Of a stretch of DNA of 64,000 nt, positions 16,570-23,506 are shown one piece after another. Each line of letters opens with the position of its first letter. The first letter of the stretch is position 1. The stretch spans positions 1 to 64,000 of the forward strand of contig CAZKRM010000006.1 of assembly GCA_964555285.1 (NCBI GenBank), read 5' to 3'. The notes beneath the pieces are model-generated. The model was not told where the DNA came from. It did not search any database and saw only the letters and a list, made by a program, of their open reading frames with translations. The position numbers were made by a program, and so were the translations under genes. The stretch is from JBBIQV01 sp964555285 (lineage in GTDB: Bacteria > Nitrospirota > Nitrospiria > Nitrospirales > Nitrospiraceae).

Positions 16570-18365
16570 GTTGCAGCAGTCCCCACGCTTGCGAGACTAA
16601 TCTGTCTCAAGAAGGGTGCGCCAAGCCTGGTGCACCAAGCCTGGTGTGTCACTGGCTGACCTTGGCGCTGGGCCTCGTGCTCCTGGCCGGGTGTGGCGGT
16701 GGGTCTCCCCCGGAGACGGCTCCCGTCACCCTGAATCTCGTGATGGCGGGCCAGACAGCCGAGGCTCCGACGGAGTTCCACCGCCTCTGGGCGCAAATCA
16801 GACACTGGTTTCCCGTTCGCGCGGAAGCCTGGGCCGCGGGCGTGGCCGACATCGCGTTGATCCGGGTGGAAGTGAGCGCGCCGGATATCAGCCCGCCACA
16901 ACGAGTGGAGCAGGCGGTGAGCAATCCAGCGAGCGGCCAAACGATTGCGATCGACCTCGACGTCCGGGCCGGGTCCAACCGGACGCTCACCGTGTCGGCA
17001 TTGAACGCAGCCGGCGCCGTCATCTTCATGGGCACCGCAACTGGGGTGAATCTCAGCACCGGCATTCCAGTCACAATCACCATCACGTTGGCCAGCGTCA
17101 CGGGGGTCGGGATTGGGTTCCCGCCGGAAGTGGTCGCTCGCAACCCCGACAGTGGCGCGACAAATGTCCCGACAAATGCGACCGTCACGGCCATCTTCAA
17201 CACCGACATGGATACCGGCACGATCACCACGAGTACGTTTACCATGACCGATCAGTCCGGCTTTACGGTTCAAGGCTCAGTCAGCTATGACCCCGGTACG
17301 AAAACCGCAACCTTCAATCCTGGCGGGTTGGGAGCCAGCACGGCCTACACTGTGAGGCTGACGACTGGAATGAAAGACCAAACGGGAGTGGCCTTGGCGT
17401 CCGATGTGGTGTGGTCCTTCACTACATCGACCACTCTCCTTCCATTGGTGAGCGGGTTGAATCAGCTTCAGGGGCTCGGTGTAGATGATTCCTTTGTCTA
17501 CTTTACAGAAAGAGGGCCGACACCCGGAACCGGCACCGTCAAGAGAATCCCGAAGAACGGAGGTACGGTTACGACTCTGGCCAGCAACCTCGATTTTCCT
17601 TCGGCCTTCGCGAGCGATAGCACGTCGATCTATGTTGTTGAAAACGGTATCGCAAAGACTGTGAAGAAAATCTCCAAGACAGATGGAACCGTCACGACCC
17701 TGGTGTCCACCGGTTTAGTCAACCCGGTTGGAGGAACTGTCGATGCCAACTTTGTCTACTTTGTTGACCTCGGATCAACGAGTGGGACCGGCAGGATTGG
17801 CAAAGTTCCAGTTGGTGGAGGATCGGAGACGAATGTAGCGACCGGACTGAACTTTCCTTTTGGTGGCCCAGTCGTTGACAACGTGTTTCTGTATTTCAGT
17901 GAAATAGGAATAGGAAGCGGCAAGATCAGGAAAGTTCCCCTTGGGGGGGGGGCCGTGACTGACCTGGCAACGGGCTTGTTTACTCCACAGCCTACAGTCT
18001 CCGTCGACAGCACATTTGTGTACTTTGGCGAAGCCGGTTTCTCAATTGGGAGCGGCATGATCAAAAAAGTGCCGTTGGACCCTGGAGGCAGCGTCTTCGC
18101 GCTGGCCAGCGGCCAACGCTTCAACGTTAGTTTTCCCATAGCTATGCGCCTCGACAATAGCTACGTCTATTTCGTCGAGAATATGCCCGTCACCTCCGGG
18201 GGAGGCACGGTGAAGAAGGTGTCGGTGAACGGAGGTACGGTGGTCACGCTGGCCAGCGGGTTGGATGTACCCAACCGGCTGGCTTTCGATAGCACTCATG
18301 TGTATTTCTCTGAGTTTGCCGCTGGAGTTTCTGGAGCCGGAACCATCATGAAGGTGCCCAAATGA
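16566..18365 (+). CDS. Lipoprotein with Ig-like domain and beta-propeller
   Basis: A 599-residue predicted lipoprotein: hydrophobic stretch and lipobox LVLLAGCGGG (cysteine near residue 43). Residues about 190-290 form a bacterial Ig-like (Big_5-type) domain: ARNPDSGATNVPTNATVTAIF and STAYTVRLTTGMKDQTG...VVWSFTTS. The remainder holds seven repeats of about 45 residues with the core V/F-D-x-x-F/Y-V-Y-F and K-x-P/S-GG-x-V-x-x-L-A-x-G-L, enough for a seven-bladed propeller. Such surface lipoproteins mediate binding rather than catalysis; the ligand is unknown. Coupled by 4-base overlaps to both neighbours. Confidence 0.8.
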   Translation: MSCSSPHACETNLSQEGCAKPGAPSLVCHWLTLALGLVLLAGCGGGSPPETAPVTLNLVMAGQTAEAPTEFHRLWAQIRHWFPVRAEAWAAGVADIALIRVEVSAPDISPPQRVEQAVSNPASGQTIAIDLDVRAGSNRTLTVSALNAAGAVIFMGTATGVNLSTGIPVTITITLASVTGVGIGFPPEVVARNPDSGATNVPTNATVTAIFNTDMDTGTITTSTFTMTDQSGFTVQGSVSYDPGTKTATFNPGGLGASTAYTVRLTTGMKDQTGVALASDVVWSFTTSTTLLPLVSGLNQLQGLGVDDSFVYFTERGPTPGTGTVKRIPKNGGTVTTLASNLDFPSAFASDSTSIYVVENGIAKTVKKISKTDGTVTTLVSTGLVNPVGGTVDANFVYFVDLGSTSGTGRIGKVPVGGGSETNVATGLNFPFGGPVVDNVFLYFSEIGIGSGKIRKVPLGGGAVTDLATGLFTPQPTVSVDSTFVYFGEAGFSIGSGMIKKVPLDPGGSVFALASGQRFNVSFPIAMRLDNSYVYFVENMPVTSGGGTVKKVSVNGGTVVTLASGLDVPNRLAFDSTHVYFSEFAAGVSGAGTIMKVPK

Positions 18366-20164
18366 TCCACCGCTTGGCACTCCCGCTCGTCGGGCTGTGG
18401 CTTCTTGTTGCCTGTAGCCAAGGTAGTCCTTCGCCGGCTGCTTCCGGTCCGGTTTCCACGGTCACGGTGCATGTCGGCGGGTTCACGGCCTCTACCACCT
18501 CGGCTGCGAGCGCAGCCGCAGCCGTCCCGACCGGGGTGGTCACTATTTCGGTCGCCGTGACGGCGAGCGACATTGCTCAGCCGATCGCCGCGTCCGTCTC
18601 GGTCACCCCTGGACAATCCACCGTGTCCCTGAGCATGAACGTGACGGCGGGGACGAATCGGAGCTTTACCGCGAGCGCGGCGGATGCGGCAGGGACCATC
18701 CTTTTTCAGGGGCAGGCGACGCTGGATATCTCCGCTGGAACGTCGGCGACGGTGTCTATCGCGCTGGGTCCGCCCGCACTCAGCCGGATCGCCAGCGGGC
18801 GGGCCAAGCTGGCCAACCCGAATTACCAAGTCAGCAGCGCCGATGATGACTTTCAGCAAGCCCTCAACATCGACGTCACGAACCAGACGGCCAACGCCTT
18901 CCACGCGTTCACGCGCATCGCGCGGCTCTATGAAAATCCCGACGATGGCGTGGGCACCAATAACAACAGCATGGCCGAGCTTCTGAGCCGGTTTGGGTTG
19001 ATTGTCAGTGGTGGTGGCGGCACGGTCAAACACCTCTTCAACGAGATTGTTCCCATCTTTCCTGAGGACGCCACAGGCCACCTCCTCTTGCCCTCCAACG
19101 CGCCGACGGGCCAGAATCTCCAGGCCTATCTGCAAACCGTCCTGATCCCGGAAATTGACGGCGCATTGGCGAACTTGGCCAGGGTCACAAGCACCTTTTC
19201 GCTGACTCTGTCCACCGCAGAGATCAGTCGAGACGCCACATCTCCGATAGAAATCGATTTTGGCGACGTCAAGCTGTACGAATCCGCGTTGCGCGCCCTC
19301 AAAGCCCAATCGCTGGTCCTGCTCGCCTACAATGCGAATGTGGATATTGACGATATGAATGAAAAGGACCGGCTGAACCTGGATGCCAATCTGCTCACTG
19401 ACTTGTTCGCGAACGATCAGACCTTGCTCACGCCGGCAGCCGGTGCTTCGACGCTACTTGCTGCGGCGAAAGAGGAAGTTCGAGCGGGGATCAATGCTTA
19501 TTTGGCCGGGTCGGATTTCATCCGGGCGGAGACCGACGATCAGCGCGATGATCTCTTTGCCTTCTTCGATCCGGACGATCCCGTGTCTGTTCAGCAAGCA
19601 GATTTGTTGGATGAGGCCAAGATCCGGTCACGTCTGGTCGAAATCAGGACGTCGTTAGACGGGGTGAGCACGATTATTTCCATCCCTCCGGTTGAGCCAG
19701 GGGCAGACCCCTTCCGGTTAGATCTCACCAAATTCTTTGGCCTGGTTCCGAATGTGCGAGACTTTCGCCCGACTTTTACGTCCAACAATGACATTGGCTC
19801 CTGTTTCCCCGACCCGACCTTTGGCAGCATCTACCCGGACGGGACGACTACCAATACCGATATCACCGACCCGGTGATCGATAAAACCTCTCTGCCGATC
19901 GGGAATGCCGCGAGTACCGCCCCCCTTACAATCGTATTCCGCGACGAATGTTCCGGGATCAATAGCGGTTCGATCCAGATCTCTGTGTTCGGTCCGCTCT
20001 CCTTTGGCACCAGTGCTTTCGCACTTAGCGGCAGTGGGGCTGCTGTCACCGCCTCCAGATCTCCCGCCACTGCTTTGCCCTCGGGTTCCTACTTCATGTT
20101 TATGAACGTCAGTGACACTAAGGGAAATTTTGACTCAGAGTTTCACTCCTTTAGCGTGCCCTAA
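18362..20164 (+). CDS. Large hypothetical lipoprotein
   Basis: A 600-residue predicted lipoprotein: MIHRLALPLVGLWLLVACSQ gives a lipobox (LLVAC, cysteine near residue 18). Residues about 30-140 are a beta-sandwich-like segment shared in style with the previous protein (ASDIAQPIAASVSVTPGQST; AGTSATVSIALG). The following part is mostly helical (ALNIDVTNQTANAFHAFTRI, LLEEAK-like segments), and the end is again beta-rich (APLTIVFRDECSGINSGSIQ). No catalytic motif recognised. It closes the TPR-barrel/FecR/lipoprotein operon; its stop overlaps the stop of the convergent LptC-like gene. Confidence 0.7.
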   Translation: MIHRLALPLVGLWLLVACSQGSPSPAASGPVSTVTVHVGGFTASTTSAASAAAAVPTGVVTISVAVTASDIAQPIAASVSVTPGQSTVSLSMNVTAGTNRSFTASAADAAGTILFQGQATLDISAGTSATVSIALGPPALSRIASGRAKLANPNYQVSSADDDFQQALNIDVTNQTANAFHAFTRIARLYENPDDGVGTNNNSMAELLSRFGLIVSGGGGTVKHLFNEIVPIFPEDATGHLLLPSNAPTGQNLQAYLQTVLIPEIDGALANLARVTSTFSLTLSTAEISRDATSPIEIDFGDVKLYESALRALKAQSLVLLAYNANVDIDDMNEKDRLNLDANLLTDLFANDQTLLTPAAGASTLLAAAKEEVRAGINAYLAGSDFIRAETDDQRDDLFAFFDPDDPVSVQQADLLDEAKIRSRLVEIRTSLDGVSTIISIPPVEPGADPFRLDLTKFFGLVPNVRDFRPTFTSNNDIGSCFPDPTFGSIYPDGTTTNTDITDPVIDKTSLPIGNAASTAPLTIVFRDECSGINSGSIQISVFGPLSFGTSAFALSGSGAAVTASRSPATALPSGSYFMFMNVSDTKGNFDSEFHSFSVP

Positions 20165-20919
20165 GACTCCTTTTGGAACTCGTATTGCGTGATCCGGCCG
20201 TCAAGATCAACGGAAAAGGCGGTCCGGCGTCCCCGGATGTCACCCGTCCCAGTTTTCAGTCGATAGGTTCCCTGAACCTTGAAGATCTGCCGGCCGGCCT
20301 CCCAGTGGGCTTCCTGCGCCTCCAGTGTCTCGCCGGCCAGGGTGGTCAGCACGAAGTGGCCCTTGAACGCGACCTCGTGAACCGTGGGAGACATGGTGGC
20401 TTCATCCGCCACCAGCACGAGGAACTGGCTCTCATCCCGGTAGTTGATGATTTTGATCCGGTGGATGGTTGCGCGTGACACCCCCTCCAATTCGGACGTC
20501 AATATTTTCTTCAACGTGTCGCCGAAGGGGAGGAGAGACAGGGCCGCGTCGTCGTTGACCGTGCCGTTGTCCTGTTCCTCCTGCTCATTGCGATAGCGGT
20601 AGGATTCGATCAGGACATTCTCGAGGATGGCCTCGCGCAATGGGCTGATGACCAAGTGCCCGAGCTTTCGCCGCCGCGTTTCGATTTTGTCCGCTTTGAT
20701 CGACAGCTTTTTTCGGTCCTTGCGGGTGTAGGTGGTGAGTGCGAGTCCCGTGATGCCCGGTCTTCCAGTTTGGCCCAAGGCGGCGTGAACGGGGGCGGGC
20801 GGTCTGAGGGCTTCCAGTTTCTCCTTGAGAAAGAGCCACACGGCGCCAATGAGGCCGATGCAGATGAATACGCTGAGTATTCGTCGTATGGCTTGGACAC
20901 TGATCCTTAGCGATCGCAT
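20161..20919 (-). CDS. LptC-like inner-membrane protein
   Basis: A 252-residue protein with one N-terminal transmembrane anchor (ILSVFICIGLIGAVWLFLKE) and a periplasmic beta-rich domain. The pattern GLALTTYTRKDRKKLSIKADKIE...LGHLVISPLREAILEN and VAFKGHFVLTTLAGETLEAQEAHWEAGRQIF is that of LptC/OstA-type proteins, which pass lipopolysaccharide from the inner membrane to LptA. Longer than typical LptC (about 190 residues), with an acidic insert near residues 100-115. LptA/LptB genes are not nearby, so an LPS role is likely but not proven. Start at the second ATG (20919), which begins the basic anchor. Confidence 0.65.
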   Translation of the reverse strand: MRSLRISVQAIRRILSVFICIGLIGAVWLFLKEKLEALRPPAPVHAALGQTGRPGITGLALTTYTRKDRKKLSIKADKIETRRRKLGHLVISPLREAILENVLIESYRYRNEQEEQDNGTVNDDAALSLLPFGDTLKKILTSELEGVSRATIHRIKIINYRDESQFLVLVADEATMSPTVHEVAFKGHFVLTTLAGETLEAQEAHWEAGRQIFKVQGTYRLKTGTGDIRGRRTAFSVDLDGRITQYEFQKES

Positions 20920-21092
20920 CGCTGCATACGGAAGCACAGCGCGCGCAGTTTGGTCAAGCCAACTCCGGTACGACCTTTAGTGAGATGGATCGCTCCGCTC
21001 CATCCCAGCTCACCCACGCCCTCTCCCACCTAGAGAAAGGGCATATCCGGGAGAATGCTGCTCGCTCCTCAGTCTCCGCTACCGCCTTCACG

Positions 21093-21158
21093 TCACGAAA
21101 TCAGAAGGAGAGACATCAGAATGAGACACACGATGAGGAGTGCACCCATGTTGGCCAT
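21093..21158 (-). CDS. Tiny single-helix membrane protein A (21 residues)
   Basis: ATG at 21158 preceded by GGAGGAGGTGAGTT, a very strong ribosome site. The peptide is MANMGALLIVCLILMSLLLI plus a serine: nearly all of it is one hydrophobic helix. The ribosome site and composition argue for real translation. It is the last of three such genes on the minus strand downstream of a sigma54 promoter. No known homologue comes to mind; peptides of this size often act as subunits or modulators of membrane complexes. Confidence 0.6.
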   Translation of the reverse strand: MANMGALLIVCLILMSLLLIS

Positions 21159-21334
21159 AACTCACCTCCTCCAGCCCATGCTGGAATGCTTCTGTTTCTA
21201 GAGATGCCTGCAACACTTGCCTCTTTTCATAATCCTCACCGTAGATCCTGGAATGGATGGTCTTGCCCATTGCCGCGACCTTGGCCAGGTTGCCGGGCTC
21301 GACCCGGCGTTCCCAGACGCCTGCTCTTCGGAAG

Positions 21335-21424
21335 TTAAGAGGACCTTTTGGTCCATAGAGCCTTCAGTACCAGCGTCAACAGTGAGTACAGTGTGATGCC
21401 TGCTGTGATGATTCCCCACACCAT
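21335..21424 (-). CDS. Tiny single-helix membrane protein B (29 residues)
   Basis: ATG at 21424 preceded by CGGAGGGAAACACC. Peptide MVWGIITAGITLYSLLTLVL followed by KALWTKRSS: one membrane helix and a short positively charged tail, giving an N-out, C-in orientation by the positive-inside rule. Lies 31 bases after the stop of protein C and is likely in the same transcript. Confidence 0.65.
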   Translation of the reverse strand: MVWGIITAGITLYSLLTLVLKALWTKRSS

Positions 21425-21455
21425 GGTGTTTCCCTCCGTTGTTAGATGGAGTAAA

Positions 21456-21539
21456 TCAGCCCTCGACGAATGCACTGCCGATCAGATAGCCGAACATGAG
21501 GAACAGTCCCCAGATGAGCAGAGCGGCGATGAGTATCAT
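21456..21539 (-). CDS. Tiny single-helix membrane protein C (27 residues)
   Basis: ATG at 21539 preceded by TAAGGAGGCCACC. Peptide MILIAALLIWGLFLMFGYLI followed by GSAFVEG: one helix with a GxxxG-type face (G-YLI-G) and an acidic end. It is the first gene after the sigma54 promoter at 21603-21618, with a leader of about 50 bases. Confidence 0.65.
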   Translation of the reverse strand: MILIAALLIWGLFLMFGYLIGSAFVEG

Positions 21540-21602
21540 GGTGGCCTCCTTAGCTTCCGAACTGGTTTCTTTGCCGTGCGTCCGTTCTCACTGGGATGTT
21601 TC

Positions 21603-21618
21603 AGCAAGGGAGGTGCCG
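21603..21618 (-). promoter_or_regulatory. Sigma54 promoter for the tiny membrane-protein genes
   Basis: Minus-strand CGGCACCTCCCTTGCT matches the -24/-12 consensus TGGCACG-N4-TTGCW at all key positions with exact spacing. No gene is visible in the 414-base stretch 21540-21953 around it apart from this promoter and its upstream palindromes. Confidence 0.75.
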
Positions 21619-21735
21619 CTACGAGCGTCTTCCTCATGGCACGCGAGACGACAGGAGAAGTGATTGATTTTGCGATCGGCTCGGCGGATGCTCAGCTTCG
21701 GACGGGTTGAAAGGTGGGGCGATGATGAACTGATT

Positions 21736-21775
21736 TCTTATCTCGAAGGATAAGAGACTTCTCCAGGAGGATAAG
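21736..21775. promoter_or_regulatory. Paired activator sites, CTTATC-N6-GATAAG
   Basis: Site 1 at 21736-21755 is TCTTATC-TCGAAG-GATAAGA without the outermost overlap ambiguity (7-base arms, 6-base spacer). Site 2 at 21758-21775 is CTTCTC-CAGGAG-GATAAG with one mismatch. Centres are 21 bases apart, two helical turns, and lie 120-160 bases upstream of the sigma54 promoter, the usual place for enhancer-binding proteins. Confidence 0.7.
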
Positions 21776-21953
21776 ATTGTTTGAGCCGGGGAGAGACTGG
21801 TATTCCGCGTTGAGTTGAATTGTGCGGTGAGGCAAGCCACGAGGCTTGGTGAGGGGACAGAAACCGCCTGAACAGGAGGAGAGTCAGGGGTTCTGTCCGA
21901 CCTCACCTCGCCATCTCCCTGTTGGGTAGGGAGATAGACTCCGGTTCCACGTG

Positions 21954-22544
21954 TCAGCTTGGGAGATACTTGAGCATGTGCGCGGCTAAGTCCTCGGCCA
22001 CGTCTTTCAAGCTGGGTTTGAAGAACATGTAACTCTTGGTCTTCTGATGCCGGCCTTTCCAGACGATGAGGCCTTTGTTCGAGTCGATCAAGCGGAACCC
22101 GAGTCCAACCTTGGCTAGGTTGTCCCCTTCCACGCGCGTGTATTCCCACACGTTGACCTTGGCAACCAACAGCGCATCGACATTCAGCGCTCGTCCCAGT
22201 TTGGCGGCAGCTTCTTTGTCCACCTGGCCGGTGGCCTCGAGTTTGGAGTTAAAGGCGATCAGATTGTCGTACGCCTCCTTGGAGGCCTGGAAAGTTGATG
22301 CCACCTGTTCAGGGCCCGCCACCCGCTCGTACTGGGACTTTTTCTGGAGCAAGGCAGCCAGCACGTCTTGGACCTCTTCCCGCGCGCCTTCGTACTGGCC
22401 GACCATCGCCGGCAATACCGCAATAGATTTCGGGTGAAAGGACTCAGCTCCCGGGCCTTCCCACATTTCCTGAAGGCCGCTGCAACCGAACAGCAGAAGT
22501 CCGGTCATCATGAACAAGCATGTTGAAAGTGAAAGCCGTTTCAT
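21954..22544 (-). CDS. Lipoprotein, GNA1162/CsgG-like
   Basis: A 196-residue lipoprotein: MKRLSLSTCLFMMTGLLLFG then C (lipobox LLFGC). The mature part has KSIAVLPAMVGQYEGAREEV, an early beta strand with the I-x-V-L-P pattern, VDALLVAKVNVWEYTRVEGD and LIDSNKGLIVWKGRHQK, the layout of the DUF799/GNA1162 and CsgG-like lipoproteins, which form periplasmic or outer-membrane assemblies. ATG at 22544 is chosen for AGGAGGTGCAC upstream. It lies 187 bases after the next minus-strand gene and may share that gene's sigma54 transcript. Confidence 0.7.
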   Translation of the reverse strand: MKRLSLSTCLFMMTGLLLFGCSGLQEMWEGPGAESFHPKSIAVLPAMVGQYEGAREEVQDVLAALLQKKSQYERVAGPEQVASTFQASKEAYDNLIAFNSKLEATGQVDKEAAAKLGRALNVDALLVAKVNVWEYTRVEGDNLAKVGLGFRLIDSNKGLIVWKGRHQKTKSYMFFKPSLKDVAEDLAAHMLKYLPS

Positions 22545-22731
22545 TGTGCACCTCCTGTGTAATGTAATAGGGGCCTCTCTCACCAACGGAGACAAGGCCT
22601 GGTGGATGATTGCGATGCCCGCTTGCTTCTCTCTCGCCACTTGCTCTCTGGCGCGTGCCACGAGAGACCGTTCAGCCTGTTGACCGCTCTTCCTGATCGC
22701 ACGATTCTCTCGTTCCTGACAGTCCATTGGC

Positions 22732-23202
22732 TTAGAACCGGAACCCGATGCCTACCGTAATGCCGGGGAGTGATGAGGACCCTGTGGCCGCTGCTTTCAA
22801 GTAATCGCTCTTGGACTGCTTGTACTCTCCGATTTCCACGAAGGCGAATGAACCCTTGGTCGCGTAGAGCCGATGTGCTGCATGGGCATGATGATCGAGA
22901 GGAGATATGGTGGTTCCCATGTTGGGATCTTTTCGTTCGGCGACCGGTCCATTGACACGACCGCGTGATTGGAGCGACTCACCAGGGTTCAGCCCCAAGA
23001 CGCTGATGATCTCGCCGGCCGTTGAGGTTGCGCTTACGAACGTGGTCACCGCGCCGGTGCTCTCATGCTTTTCCGGCTCCATGCCTTGAGCGTTGCCTGA
23101 GAAAGAAGCGAAAACGACCAAAAGTGCGCTGATCAAGAGACCGGGATAAGTTCTCATCGCCTGCCTGCTCTCCGTCTCCGTCCTGGGGGTTTTGTTTTCC
23201 AT
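22732..23202 (-). CDS. Hypothetical exported protein under sigma54 control
   Basis: A 156-residue protein with a signal peptide (TYPGLLISALLVVFASFSGNAQG, cleavage near residue 39) and a small mature domain ending TVGIGFRF, with a terminal Phe and alternating pattern (GSFAFVEIGEYKQSK, PGITVGIGFRF) like the last strands of a small outer-membrane protein. A histidine cluster (DHHAHAAH) could bind metal. AGGAGGGCGGGAC before the ATG at 23202 supports that start; a second ATG at 23157 would give a more normal signal peptide. No homologue recognised. First gene after the sigma54 promoter at 23229-23244. Confidence 0.6.
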   Translation of the reverse strand: MENKTPRTETESRQAMRTYPGLLISALLVVFASFSGNAQGMEPEKHESTGAVTTFVSATSTAGEIISVLGLNPGESLQSRGRVNGPVAERKDPNMGTTISPLDHHAHAAHRLYATKGSFAFVEIGEYKQSKSDYLKAAATGSSSLPGITVGIGFRF

Positions 23203-23228
23203 GTCCCGCCCTCCTGCCCCAGTGATTC

Positions 23229-23244
23229 AGCAAGCGAAGTGCCC
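23229..23244 (-). promoter_or_regulatory. Sigma54 promoter of the exported-protein gene
   Basis: Minus-strand GGGCACTTCGCTTGCT fits TGGCACG-N4-TTGCW with exact spacing; followed by GAA, as is the other sigma54 promoter (21603-21618). It lies 26 bases before the start codon at 23202. Confidence 0.75.
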
Positions 23245-23365
23245 TTATGATCCTCGTTCGATCAGGCTTACGTGGAAGTGCCGTAACTGCTGGAAGTTGC
23301 AGGTTGATTTGTTGAAGACGGTTCAGGAAAGTGAAGGGCAACGAAGCTCCTGGCGAGGTTCCTGA

Positions 23366-23403
23366 GCTATCTAGGAAGATAGGTACTTATCTAACTCGAT
23401 AAG
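23366..23403. promoter_or_regulatory. Paired activator sites upstream of regulator and target
   Basis: GCTATC-TAGGAA-GATAGG (23366-23383) and CTTATC-TAACTC-GATAAG (23386-23403), centres 20 bases apart. Same motif, spacer and pairing as at 21736-21775. They stand 122-160 bases upstream of the sigma54 promoter at 23229 and just upstream of the regulator's own promoter, so they may give both activation and autoregulation. Confidence 0.7.
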
Positions 23404-23423
23404 GTGTGAGGGACGGAGGCCGG

Positions 23424-23453
23424 TTGTTTTGTGGAGAGGGGGCTTGCTACAAT
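23424..23453 (+). promoter_or_regulatory. Sigma70-type promoter of the activator gene
   Basis: TTGTTT at 23424-23429, 18-base spacer, TACAAT at 23448-23453; start codon follows at 23507. Confidence 0.5.
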
Positions 23454-23506
23454 TGCGCCCCTATCATGACCAGCTTACAGTCTCAAGCTTTGCGGGGGTT
23501 GTAACC

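Noticed and set aside
21088..21270. 60-codon minus-strand frame overlapping tiny protein A
   Set aside because: Weak ribosome site and no recognisable character; the tiny protein in another frame has a far better start. Not fully excluded.
22545..22731. Third sigma54 promoter ahead of the lipoprotein gene (GTGGCACG near 22660)
   Set aside because: The -24 half is perfect but no GC lies at the -12 distance; read-through from 23229 is more likely.
23430..23450. Sigma54 promoter for the activator gene (TGGAGAGGGGGCTTGCT)
   Set aside because: Spacing between GG and GC is one base too long and CAC is missing; a sigma70 pair fits better.
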